Shown here: piece by piece, positions 1-10,163 of the stretch | Position numbering within the stretch: the first letter of the stretch is position 1 | Layout of the letters: each line of letters opens with the position of its first letter | Assembly: GCA_039090855.1 (NCBI GenBank) | Contig: CM077005.1 | Location: 73,342,607 to 73,406,606, forward strand | Direction: 5' to 3' | Source of the DNA: Macrothele yani | Lineage: Eukaryota; Arthropoda; Arachnida; Araneae; Macrothelidae | DNA: 64,000 nucleotides | Position numbers and translations under genes: made by a program | The notes under the pieces: model-generated | Told to the model about the DNA's origin: nothing | Database searches by the model: none | The model's input: only the letters and a program-made list of their open reading frames with translations

Positions 1-96
1 AATTGCCCAGATAGAGAGCTCTATAAAAGACTTGGAGAGACCTTCATCCGGCAGTGAATTGATAATGGCTAATGGTAATCATGATGATTGTAAATA

Positions 97-1342
97 CACT
101 ATATTGACAAGGGTCATCCGACATCTAGAAGAAGAACACAATACAGCATTTATTGACATACATTAGTACGCTATCGGTACACCTTTGGCCTTAATGCATG
201 CACTGACCCTTCAAGACATGCTTTCGACAAGGGTTTGGACACACAGCGATAGGTATGCGCTTCCATTCAGTACATAATGCTGCCTCTAACTGTTGCTTAG
301 CAGTAGGCCTTGGTTCCAAACTTCACATGCGGCGCTCTAATTCATCCCATAGGTGCCCTATGGGATTGAGATCAGGGTTCTGTGCTGGCCAGTTTACACA
401 CGATACGGATTTATCGATCGAAAAACCACGACGCAACAGTCCTTGATTTATGGCTCGGTGCATTATTCTTCTGGTACCAACAAGGGTCGGTTCCATAGTA
501 TTGCCTCATGGTTGGTAGTGCATATATGTCCAAATTATCGAGGTAAATATGCTGGTTAACAGGTTTGTCCAGGATAACCAATGGGCCGGGACCATATCAC
601 GAAAAACACCCCCACACGAGTACACTGCTAGCTCTAAACGTGACCGTAGGAACAGTACACTGTGGTAAATTGCGTTTTCCGGGCTGCCGACATGCCAACA
701 CACGGCCATCAGACTGATGGATCGCGTATCTGGATTCAACAGTCCATATAACCCGTTTCCATTGATCTACGGTCCACGGTAAGTGTTCTTTACACCATGC
801 TAAGCGACGAGTAGCATTCCAAGTGGAGATGAAAGGCTTATGAGCAGCCGCACGACCACGGTAACCCATGGAATAAGGTTATCTGTGAATGGTACGTATA
901 CATACCGAGGTTCCAGCATTTTTGCTTACCTGTACACTGAGATCTTGTGCAGTACTCCGTCGATTAGCTGTAACGACTCTCCTGAGGCTTCGACGTCTTC
1001 TATCACCGATTTTCTTTGATCTGTCGGTACGTTTTGCTGCTTCAGGAACGCTATTGTCTTCCACATATTCAGTACATCCAAAACAGTGGACTTGGGTATG
1101 TTTAAACGCCCCTCGGTTTCTCTTATGGACAACACACTAATATAACACCCAACAATCTTTTCTTTTTCAAAGTCAGTTCTCTCCCGCCGCGATATTTTCA
1201 CTCAACCTGACAGTGCGATATGATCGCGGTCAGCTGCAAGTTTGTTTTATACGGTTTGAAGCTGTACCGCGCATCTTACAAACGCAGCGGATCCGCTCAT
1301 TTGCTTTTGAAGGGGTCTCCGTTGACTTTTGTCAGTATAGTG
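97..1342 (-). mobile_element. Tc1-like transposon, family 1 copy 1
   Basis: A full-length cut-and-paste DNA transposon read on the minus strand. The left end begins CACTATATTGAC and the right end, reverse complemented, begins CACTATACTGAC, so the terminal inverted repeats are still recognisable. Both ends are bordered by TA (95-96 and 1343-1344), the standard Tc1/mariner target duplication. At about 1.25 kb it has the usual Tc1 length and holds a single transposase gene. Two sisters in the same orientation lie at 31872-33094 and 37575-38804. The coding region is broken, so the copy is non-autonomous. Confidence 0.92.
163..1201 (-). pseudogene. Tc1-like transposase, inactivated
   Basis: A transposase would bind the inverted repeats and catalyse excision and integration in the nucleus. 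The start codon is at 1199-1201 (MKISRRERTDFEK), followed by the N-terminal helix-turn-helix region (ISVLSIRETEGRLNIPKST). A frame change falls between about 926 and 1064, and the middle part resumes with MGYRGRAAAHKPF near 869. The catalytic core is damaged twice: the first aspartate motif, WTDES in copy 3, reads WTVES here, and the glutamate motif reads NPIGHLW instead of NPTEHLW (copy 2). The original stop is near 163 after a KAKG-type C-terminus, about 345 codons from the start, a normal family length. A TGA in the ESMS region near 219 probably arose from CGA. Confidence 0.88.
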
Positions 1343-1746
1343 TATAACCACCAGAGGTGCCTTAAGAAAATGTTTGTGTGAAAATTATATTCTAAAATCT
1401 GCCTGATTCTGAATGCCAAGGCTTTGTCTCTTTTGTCTCAGATGGGTGGGGGTTTAAATTCTGAGTCGAACAAATCAGTGTTTGCCCTATGGTACTGGCG
1501 CCCACGCCTTCCTGGAAACAGTGTCCCAAATCAGGTACGCCCAACTTCTTACACCCTCTGATTTGCTCACGATACGGTGCGTTGTTAAACCCCCAAACTT
1601 AAAAACTAAACCACTACCTGATTTGGTACTAATGAAGTTATTACTAAACCGAATGCTGAAGTTATCTGTTCTAAACATCACAAGTAAACATGATATGTAA
1701 TGGTTCGTTAATTAAGCGAACGAACAGCCACTCACGAAATCGTGCT
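1343..1746. other. Stretch without recognisable gene
   Basis: The sequence between the Tc1 copy and the minisatellite holds only short frames on both strands that overlap each other. I see no transposon ends, tRNA boxes or protein motifs. Confidence 0.5.
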
Positions 1747-2100
1747 AAACTTGTTCTAATTCTATGTGTTTAACTTGTTCTAATTCTATTTTTCAATTAT
1801 ATAATTTATCAATTAATTCTATTTTTCATTAATTTTGTTTTTCAATTATATATAATTTTTCAATTAATTCTATTTTACAATTACATGTAATTAAAAAAAA
1901 TTATATATATTATATATATATTTTTTCAATTTTGTTTAACTTGTTCTAATTCTATGTGTTTAACTTGTTCTAATTCTATGTGTTTACTTGTTCTAATTCT
2001 ATTGTGTTTAACTTGTTCTATACTTGTTCTGTTCTGTTCTATTGTGTTTAACTTGTTCTATTCTTGTTCTATACTTGTTCTGTTCTGTTCTAATTCATAT
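1747..2100. repeat. AT-rich minisatellite (TTAACTTGTTCTAATTCTAT)
   Basis: Tandem, partly degenerate copies of a unit of about 24 bp built on GTGTTTAACTTGTTCTAATT. They are interrupted by a very AT-rich block (about 1795-1930) of TTTTTCAATTA-type repeats and then resume. The last part degenerates to short TTGTTCTGTTC units. The hydrophobic reading frame that crosses it is produced by the repeat and is not a gene. Confidence 0.8.
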
Positions 2101-2416
2101 AAGTGTTTATCTCAGAATTACTGCATCCGTCTTATAAATTGGTTTCTGTAAATTAAGGAAAAATCAGAAAAATCTCGATAACTTAAATAATACGTATTGA
2201 AATGTTATGTCGTACGTTAGAGAAAGACTAAAACACTTTGTAAGAAACATTCCGACAAAAAGGACCTCATGCAAAACCAGGTGGAAAATAAGGGATCAAA
2301 ATGAAATTACCGAAGTACCTCAAAAGGGAGGTCACTTTTCACAGCAATGCAGGACTCACAGTGATATTTTATGTGGATGATGATTTTGTCTAGGAACTCA
2401 GTAGGCAGCAACGACC

Positions 2417-2639
2417 ATACAGACATAAATCAAGCTGTTCTTTCCATGTAACATAATCACAATGATTTGAAAATTTCATCTTCCTGGAACGGGAATCGGA
2501 CCCACATCTCCCAATTAGCGCTAGAGTATATAGCGCAAATCGGGAGATGCGAGTTCAATTCCTTTTCCAGGATAATGAAATTTTCAAATTTCTGTGGTTA
2601 TGTTACATGGAAAGAACAGCTTGATTTTTATGTCTGTAT
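2417..2639. repeat. About 222-bp near-perfect palindrome with tRNA-like B boxes
   Basis: The two arms (about 2417-2522 and 2531-2639) are reverse complements with few mismatches, and only about 7 bases (AGAGTAT) separate them. Each arm, read toward the outside, contains an RNA polymerase III B-box-like sequence (GAGTTCAATTCC on the plus strand, GGTCCGATTCCC on the minus strand) followed by a CCAGG-type acceptor-like end. The simplest reading is a head-to-head inverted pair of a tRNA-derived SINE head plus flank. It could instead be a fold-back DNA element, but no target duplication is evident. Confidence 0.75.
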
Positions 2640-2699
2640 TGATTATTCCATGTGTTTCAACTTGATAACAACGACCATTGTTCATGCAAAGCTTATCTA

Positions 2700-3420
2700 A
2701 TCCCCTTCAGGTTTCGCGGAGGGGAGTTGAGGGCAGCAACATGTCTCTCCAGAGCATACCAGACATTATGGATCAGAATAAAGTGCGGAGACCGATCCAT
2801 GCGGAAAATTGTCTCCTCTTGAAGATATCGTTCCTTCAGCCTCGTTTGGCAGGGGCAAGCGTTATCATCTTGTAGAAGAAAGGTATCGTATATGGCACTA
2901 ACGTATCGACGATGTTCAAGACATCATTTCTATAACATCGAGCATTCATGTTTCCTTTTGAAAGCACAAAGGGGTTTGTGCGTCCATCTAACGAGATGCC
3001 ACCTCAAACCAGCACGGCACTACCACCATACGTTCCACTTTCACCGATCCTACACGAGCCAAAGCGTATCCCTCGTTTTCTCTAGATCACAGATCATTTA
3101 GAATTGCCAAGAAAAGCAAATGGGGACTCATCTACAAAGAGTATTGTCCTCCATTGGTTTTCAGTCCAAGTGGTGTTAAGTCTTGCCCCATTTAAACGTT
3201 CCTTCCCGTGACTGAGGTTACGAGACACACAGAGTGCTATTTCTCTGAGCACAAATACCTCCTTCGTGAAGTTTTCTGTGCAGAGAAGCAGATACCAAAG
3301 TTCCTGTAACTACAGCAGGGACAGATCGCCGCTGTGTCGTGGTATCCATCTAGTTGATCGTCTGCGCAGTTAATAGGTGATATCGGTCACCCACGGCCGT
3401 TGTAGCTGTACGCCTTTTTT
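2700..3420 (-). pseudogene. Old Tc1/Tc3-like transposase remnant
   Basis: Minus-strand translation gives transposase pieces in correct order but with many stops and frame changes: a second helix-turn-helix region near 3250-3400, then TWTENQWRTILFVDESPF (about 3120-3175) with the first catalytic aspartate in FVDES. After that come a region resembling the GGISLDGRTN segment (about 2945-3010) and LLQDDNA (about 2850-2880) with the second aspartate. The glutamate region (about 2760-2800) is degraded. Inverted repeats were not found. This is among the oldest Tc1-type copies in the window. Confidence 0.72.
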
Positions 3421-3779
3421 AAGCTGTACTTTCCGGAAATTAATTTCGTGTTTTGAAATTGGTTCCACAGAGTATGAACTATCTTGCAACTTTTATTGGC
3501 GTGCATTTTGTAACTAACTTTGGCGTGCCTCTAATTTTCCGATCGCTCGTCACTTTAGTTCATCTGTTTAATGATGTCTCTCAGCCGTTACAACAAATCT
3601 GGTATCTCAGAATCCTTCCTTACACTCCACAAACGAAATGATGCACATCTCCGCAAAAGCTCTTTCTATGCTGCGGCTTATTTTCATATACTGGTTTATA
3701 GACTCTGCGTTACATTTCACGTTGTATGCCTACATTTCATGTTATATACCTGCATGTACAACGGATTTTTCACATATAA

Positions 3780-4006
3780 TGGGTGGCGCATTGGTTTAAG
3801 CGCTGGTTTCAGATCATTTGTCCGAGATGAGTCCAGGTTCGAATCCCTGAGAGTCATGGGTGTTATGTTTGTCTTATGGCACTGCATCTTTCCTTTCCCT
3901 AGAACCAGGGGCCCTATATTATGAAAGGCGACTGCTGAGTTGCCCTAAATTACGACAGGCCCATTGAGTTGCTCACGGTAGTAATTAAACTTCCAATAGA
4001 ATAAAA
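3780..4006 (+). mobile_element. SINE family B, diverged copy
   Basis: A tRNA-derived short interspersed element. The head contains an A-box-like GGTGGCGCATTGGTTTAAGC and a B box GGTTCGAATCC. The body has the family landmarks: TTTGTCTTATGGCACTG, CCTAGAACCAGGGGCCCTA and GCCCATTGAGTTGCTCACGG, and it ends in an A-rich tail. It is clearly mutated relative to the fresh copies at 40236-40450 and 61217-61434. The 117-residue frame across it has no independent support. Confidence 0.8.
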
Positions 4007-6546
4007 CTGTGTATTTTCCTTTGTTTAAATTAAATATTTTTTTTATTTTAGTAAGTTTTAATATATGGAACGCATGCTTGCTAAACATACACACAAGCTG
4101 ACTCAAAAACGGATTATAGGAAGTGATTCTTTGATGACAGAAATTACATATGATAATTTTAAATGTTACCTCTATAAAATGTAGACAACAAATTTATATC
4201 AACTGTTAAACTTCCACGTTAAATTATAAATAATTTTAGTACTAAAAGAAATCCGTCTTGTTGCACAATGATATTTATTCAACTAAAAAACGAAATCTAT
4301 GCACAGGTTAAAAAACATGAGCACTTTAGGTGTCACAGTGGCACCTTCAACAGATGTGATTTCCATCATATGGTTACATGCTGGTCTTAAATACGTGGAG
4401 CAGATGTATCATGGGAAAGGTAATGTTAGTGTCACATGATATACCAGATAACAAGACAGTCGAAAAAGCATAATTAACCAACGAAAATTACTCAACAGAA
4501 ACAATAGTTATTGTGTTGTCCTCCCTAATCAGATTGCTCCAGGGTTCAGGTAAAACACAAGGATAATAGTCACTACAGCAACGTGTATTATAAACCGAAA
4601 TGTAGAGGCTTTCTGTAAATAACAAGGAATAAACAGAGTTAGGTCTGTTTATGATCTTAGCGTTGTCTCAGTCTGGGATGGAATTTCTAGCACTTACAGT
4701 TCTTGCAAAAGAGGTGCTTTGGTGATTCATTTTAAAACTATATCTGTGTTCATTTAATCTCAAATCCGAATTTCTTTTGGTTGAACCCACATAATGATTA
4801 TTTAGTTCACCAGAAGTAGTGTCGAGCATAGGAATAACATACACACCCCATTTTTTTCCTTTGTTAGAAATTATTTTATTCGATTTCCCAAATTTGATTG
4901 GAAATTAAAATCATAGTTTCTTGAATAATGGATTTAAAGTTAATCTAAAACGATCTGAAGATAAGTGCTTAAAAGGTTTAATTTTAAATGTTCTCGCTTG
5001 CATATGGCTTCTAGCCATAAAACTTTTCTTTTCATTTACAAAGAAACCACTGCATTTGGTCGGAAGACTTCAGACAAGGTTCAGGCAGTCACTCTTACAT
5101 TGAAGTTCGGTATGAGCATTTTTGCCGCGGGGTTGCAATAAACGACCACGTTCAGCAATTCAGAATACTTTCAAGGAATACATGCCGCACTCTGTCTGAA
5201 CAATCATTCTTTCATTTTGAATATCTGTTACTGTTCTCCGGAAAGGTACGTCTTTCGTGTTTTCTCTGCAATATTTTTCTGGCTCTAGATCTCGTAATTC
5301 GTAACCTTTATTTCGTGATAAGAGGATGAGCCTTACCTTTTAGGCTTATATTACTTTCCAACCATGTCTTACCACATAGAATAATAACTACCCTGTAGAT
5401 GACATCACCGCTTGCACAATGAAAACACCTGAAACTTCAGAGGATTTCATTTCCTAACTGGACAGTCTCTCCAAGAATTTTTCAGTCTTCAGCAGAAAAT
5501 TGCGTGAATATGGCGACCATTTCTCAGTTAGGTGGCTCTGAACCTGCTACTTTTGTTTTAGTTTCCCGTACTCAATATCTTCCTCTGGGAATCCAAATAG
5601 TGCTCTAAACATTAACATGATAGTAATATTTTAAAGATATAGAGAAGTGCATAGATACTGCGAGATTATACTCGTGAAGAAATTAGCCCAATATTTGCAA
5701 TTTTCTACGTTAATCTTGGTGACGAAACAATTTGTATATCTCCTATACGGTATTTTCATAAGTAAGTTGGCGCTCTCATCTTATTATTAATATCGCACAT
5801 AATGCGTCGTAGATTTAATTGCTTTTCCAAAGAGTTAAAACTAAGGAAAACGTGAAAACACCCAAACTTCTACCATACCTTTTCCTCCTGTCGCGTGGAT
5901 AGGGTAGGTGAAAACTTCAATTTAGACTTTGAAATTTTCCAATTTAAATTGCATTTCAATCCATTTAAATGAAACTTTAGTGCGCTTTGGTGCAAGTAGA
6001 AACGGTGAACAGAACTGTTCCTTTAAAAATGGTATGAATTGCATGTGAGTGCACTCTTAGGCAGCTAATCTTTAATAAAAACAGAAAAATTACGGATAAG
6101 TTTTCTACTCAGGCACCCATTCACAGTTCTGCATTCCCATTTCCTGTCTATACTTTACTGTATTGATCTCAGATATTGTTAATCAGTTGTAAAAGTTCTA
6201 AAAAGCTTTGTCCGTATTGTAGAGCACTTAATATCTAACACCAAAGCTCAAAAACATGTGTTTATTTACAGTTTAGACAATATAAAATTGCTAAAAACTA
6301 CAGCCATTTTGTAGGATAAAAGCATCTGTCGTTAATTAATAAAAAAATGAAATGCTATATCTGGAAACGTGGTAAACTAATTTGCAGAATGTAATGATTT
6401 TCAAAAAGAATGCTATTCAGTTCGATAGCATAAACATTTTCTTTTCACATTTAGCCATTTACTGATTCATAAGCATGCTTCATGTGTTCCAAACAATGAC
6501 ATGAGTTACACATAAAGTATTAAAACTCGTATTTAACATGAAGATG
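4007..6546. other. About 2.5 kb without recognisable feature
   Basis: An AT-rich stretch with only short, scattered open frames on both strands. I see no transposase or reverse transcriptase motifs, no long inverted repeats, no tRNA boxes and no tandem arrays. It may be old, unrecognisable repeat or plain intergenic or intronic sequence. Confidence 0.5.
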
Positions 6547-6624
6547 TGTAACGTACCAGGAGATGTGACGTACCTGCCAGAAGGACGCACACGACATAAA
6601 GCCAGATAGGAATCAGAATAAAAC

Positions 6625-6696
6625 GTCCGCGTAGCTCAATTGTTAGAGTGACTTATTCCGGAATGAGGGGATCCGGGTTCGAATCCTGGCGTGGAT
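6625..6696 (+). tRNA. tRNA-like head of SINE-A (unit 1)
   Basis: The 72-nt segment folds as a tRNA in most arms: acceptor GTCCGCG with CGTGGAT, D stem GCTC with GAGT, and T stem CCGGG with CCTGG around TTCGAAT. A box TAGCTCAATTG and B box GGTTCGAATCC are intact, so RNA polymerase III could start here. The anticodon arm is odd: CTTATTCCGGAATGAG is self-complementary and does not give a normal 5-bp stem with 7-nt loop. The triplet at the anticodon position would be CCG. I take it as a SINE head and not a working tRNA gene. Confidence 0.4.
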
Positions 6697-6948
6697 AAAA
6701 ATGACGGAGAAATTTACTTCGTTATAATGGCGCCCGAACTATCCGGATGACCCGACCGTTCAAAATCTCGCATTGGTGTGATGTTATTTCCACACCGCGA
6801 GATAGGAAAAATAAGAGAATCCCTTCTCCAGCACTTCGAAAAAAAAAATAAATAAATAAGGGGGAGATGATGTAACGTACCAGGAGATGTGACGTACCTG
6901 CCAGAAGGACGCACACGACATAAAGGCAGATAGGAATCAGAATAAAAC

Positions 6949-7020
6949 GTCCGCGTAGCTCAATTGGTAGAGTGACTTATTCCGGAATGAGGGGATCCGG
7001 GTTCGAGCCCGGGCGCGGTT
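6949..7020 (+). tRNA. tRNA-like head of SINE-A (unit 2)
   Basis: The same 72-nt tRNA-like segment as in the upstream unit, with small differences: TTGGTAGAG in the D arm and B box GGTTCGAGCCC with T stem CCGGG/CCCGG, a perfect pairing. The acceptor is GTCCGCG with CGCGGTT. The anticodon arm has the same aberrant self-complementary form. The shared defect argues for descent from one SINE source. Confidence 0.4.
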
Positions 7021-7114
7021 AAAAATGACGGAGAAATTTACTTCGTTATAGATGACCGTGGCCGAGTTTTCTTCGGACTCCATATAACCAACGTAGCTGA
7101 GTACCAATCTTGGA

Positions 7115-7244
7115 TTAGGCACGGATGTAGTCTTTGTCCTATATCTTAGCTGTGTCTTTTCCCTGGAAATAGATGAGCTAAATTCTGGATGGGCGACTCC
7201 TTATTTGCTTACGTGCTCTTAGGGACGACAAAACCTAAAAAAAT
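7115..7244 (+). mobile_element. SINE family B body fragment
   Basis: A headless and strongly mutated SINE-B body. The recognisable landmarks, in order, are GGCACGGATGTAGTCTTTGT, TTTTCCCTGGAA, GGGCGACTCCTTAT and GGACGACAAAACCTAAAAAAA. It starts just downstream of the SINE-A dimer. Confidence 0.55.
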
Positions 7245-8265
7245 TACTTTGATGTCGGCTGTTTCACAGTACAGTTAATTAAGTACTCGTAATATCCCGT
7301 CAAAGTCTAAGCAACCAAACGAGAAACGCACTGCTGTTATTTTTCAGAAAGATCATCGCGATGCAGGCAGCGCAAAAAAAGGAATTAAATTCTCCAGGTC
7401 TTCCAAACATAATCCGTACCTACAAATAACAAGAACTACGATGACAGCGCTTTTTTATGACCCCACAGTAACTGCGCCGTTTCAGTAAATGCGAAGCAAC
7501 AAACTGTATGGCATAGGGGAATTTGAATAGAACCTCTGAGACGTGTACAAATGTAATTGCAAAAAGATTTATGAACGCAAGGAGGTCGAGTGGTATTATT
7601 TGAATTATAATTGCTCGAACATAACCCTCTGCATTAAAAAGTGTAATTTCTGATTACGGATAAAACGTCAAGCACATATTGGGATGATTTATTAATTTTC
7701 ATGAACGTTACAAAGGAATTTCAGGAATTCGCTGATGCATTGCACGAGATCGACGTTCTTATTTTTAAAATCATTTTGCTTGCTACACATAGGTTTTTAG
7801 GCTTTTTTCTGAAATCGTTTAGAAAGGAAAACATACTTAAAACATCTTTTTGTAAGATTTTGAATGTATTTAGTTTCCTAAAGCTGTAAGAGTAACTAAG
7901 CTGTCATGTTGACGAAGAAATAAAATGCTATTCACGTTGCTGACTTTGAACTGAAGTCTGTTAATACTACTGTATTAACAGCAGAACTTTCGTATGTATT
8001 TCGTGCGGTTTAGCTACACCTTTGAACATCTGAGACTATACAGTATAACACATCTATAATTTTGAGCCTGTGTTTCCATGGAAGAGACACAACCAGATCT
8101 AGTAAGACAAATACAATTGCAATGCCTTGCCCTGCAATAAGAGCTCGAAACTCGAAACACAAAAAGTCCTTCCTTCCCTAGACCCTTTGATCACTAGACA
8201 CGAAAGGCTGTTACCATTAATAAGAAGAAGAAGAAAAGAAAAACCTCAGGAAGAGGTGGAATCTC

Positions 8266-8299
<34 letters not shown>

Positions 8300-8489
8300 T
8301 GGTAAAATAAAGGCTGGTCTGCAATGGTTCATTAAAAGACATCCGCCATAACAATGTGGTAAAGGACCGTGGATTCAGAAAATTGAGTTCTTAGTGGAGA
8401 AACCGAAGAAATGTTTTCACGCAAATCATGAGTCCTTGTCTCTATAAACTGTACGGATATTATTCGTCATTTGCAGACGAATGCATCTG
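7245..8489. other. Gene-poor stretch
   Basis: No recognisable gene. A short frame at 7701-7889 has no similarity I recognise. A trinucleotide microsatellite lies at 8264-8300. Confidence 0.45.
8264..8300. repeat. (ATA)n microsatellite
   Basis: About 11 to 12 uninterrupted ATA/TAA units. They produce the isoleucine run in the frame that crosses them. Confidence 0.95.
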
Positions 8490-8697
8490 GATAGTCTATG
8501 GAGCCTGCTTTCAGCCATTCGTTCGAAATGGGCCTGTGTTCAAGTCCCGCCGGCGGTTAAGGTGTTACGGCTGTCTAGCAGCGCTGGAGCTAAATTTTCT
8601 CTTGAACCCATGGCTCCAAATTAGGGACAGGTGTGGAGTGCCTACAGCTTTAAGCGTGGCTCATAGTGATCCTTAAACCTCTCGTAAAGTAAAGCTG
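8490..8697 (+). mobile_element. SINE family B, strongly diverged
   Basis: The order of landmarks follows SINE-B: CATTCGTTCGAAATGGGCC, a B-box-like GTTCAAGTCCC, TTACGGCTGTC, AACCCATGGCTCCAAATTAGG and GGGACAGGTG, ending in TTAAACCTCTCG. Many substitutions suggest an old copy. Confidence 0.6.
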
Positions 8698-8951
8698 AAA
8701 AAATGAGGACAATGTGCTTGCTGTTCGAGTTGAAGAAGCGACGACTGATTCCCATTTCGAGACAATGTCAACCAGGAGGATATAAATTTAAATTTTATGT
8801 TTATTTACGGTTGATTTAAAGCTTCAATCAAATGACAACAACAGGGACACAATTCAATTCTCTGGTAAAATGACAGAGACTTTGACCAAAGTCCCATAAC
8901 TATATGAGTGGACTAAAGTTAATCCAAAATGTTTCAAAATGTTCAATCCAA

Positions 8952-8992
8952 ATTTCCCAAAAGCTGCAGGAAATCTGCAGCTTTTGGGAAAT
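8952..8992. repeat. 18-bp perfect inverted repeat, 5-nt loop
   Basis: ATTTCCCAAAAGCTGCAG (8952-8969) is followed after GAAAT by its exact reverse complement (8975-8992). It stands alone outside any recognised element. It may be a small templated inverted duplication; no terminator role is implied. Confidence 0.9.
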
Positions 8993-9795
8993 GATGTTTT
9001 ACTCATGTATGACACTCCATGTATCCTCAACGATAGAAGTCGTAGTAGCAAAGAAACTGAACGAAAACAAATTTAAGCTAACGAATAGACGTTTTTGATT
9101 TTAAAAAACTGAGAAATTCAAATCCTTGTGGTGGTTTTACTTCTTCTTTGAGAAATGTGAACCATTCCTACGAACAGATATGGTTATATTGCACCTAATA
9201 CAAATATACATACAGGGTGCAGAGGGTTATAACCTTTAATCAATTACAGTTGGGAAATTGGTAGGTAAATCTAGTCCCGTGTGAGGATGATCTTAATATA
9301 TTTCCTAACTAAACTTAATTTATTAGCTTTGCACGGTTAAATTAATCGGGAAGGAATTTCGTACCAATTAATGGAATCGAAAAAAGTTTGCAGGAATTCG
9401 GCACATCATCACCGAAACAAAAGAGAAAGATAATTCATTTTCAATTTTTTTTGAGAGTAGCGGAAGTTGGTCTAAATTAGCACACTAGGTATGCAGCAAG
9501 CGAATATGACGCAGAAATGGGGAAACATATGAACAACGGGAATTCAAAAGCTGAAGTGGTGGAAAGGAGCTTTAAAATGTAATAGCCAACAACCCGGACT
9601 CGCACGCTTAAGTTGTCGGAAACCAAATTTCGAAGTGGAGCAAAAGTTAATTAGACTTTGAGGTTTACTTAAATATAGATTTTCGGAACTCTGGAGAAGA
9701 GACTTACCGTTGATCTAACAAGATACCGAATAAGGTGATGAATAAACTCGAAAGAAAACCCCATTCTTTCTCCACAGCATTCGCAGTCCGTGGAT

Positions 9796-9835
9796 CCGAA
9801 CTCCGTCGCAGTGGTCTAAGCGATGGCTTCTGATC
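9796..9835 (+). mobile_element. SINE-B head, left part (split by LINE-1)
   Basis: The first 40 bases of a SINE-B head, including CGCAGTGGTCTAAGCGATGG and ending in TTCTGATC (9828-9835). The same TTCTGATC occurs at 17237-17244, where the SINE continues. The 7.4 kb between them is the LINE, so this is the 5' flank of its insertion. Confidence 0.8.
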
Positions 9836-10163
9836 GGGCGGTCACGTTTACTTGTGCTCCTGCACTTTGAGTGATATTAGTTGTTTTTGGGAGTTTCCAG
9901 TTAGGTTTTTTATGTTATTTAGTTTTGTGAATGTTGTATGCTTAAGTTGAACCCACAAATTCGTTGGGACAGCCTTTATTTATTTATTTGGTGTATTTTA
10001 CACCGACGTGGGTGACTAGGTCAGTTACTCACTTCAGTGTTACAAGGTTACTCAAGGAGAGTACCTATGCCTTCAAGCATACTGTTGAAGGTGGGTTCCT
10101 TTGTTTTTAGTGTTGCAAGCCGCAACACTAGGTTTTAGTTTAAGTTCTGTGTTAGTAGTCAAG

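Larger units (their letters stand above)
6547..7050 (+). mobile_element. SINE family A, tandem dimer
   Basis: Two direct copies about 324 bp apart (6547 and 6871) of a unit that begins TGTAACGTACCAGGAGATGT, contains a 72-nt tRNA-like segment, continues with ATGACGGAGAAATTTACTTC, and ends in an A-rich, AATAAATAAG-type tail (about 6839-6861). The following GGGGAGATGATG leads straight into the next unit. The two heads are nearly identical, which suggests recent tandem duplication or dimeric retrotransposition. A related pair, interrupted by a Tc1 element, lies at 34355-36000 and shares the AAATAAG-GGGAGATGATGTG joint. Confidence 0.8.

Noticed and set aside
1954..2151. Hydrophobic small membrane protein
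   Set aside because: The leucine/cysteine-rich text is the translation of the TTGTTCTAATTCTA minisatellite.
6625..7020. Two functional tRNA genes
   Set aside because: The anticodon arm does not form a normal loop and both are embedded in repeated SINE units.
8952..8992. Rho-independent terminator
   Set aside because: A hairpin without U-tract in a eukaryotic sequence; such terminators do not apply here.
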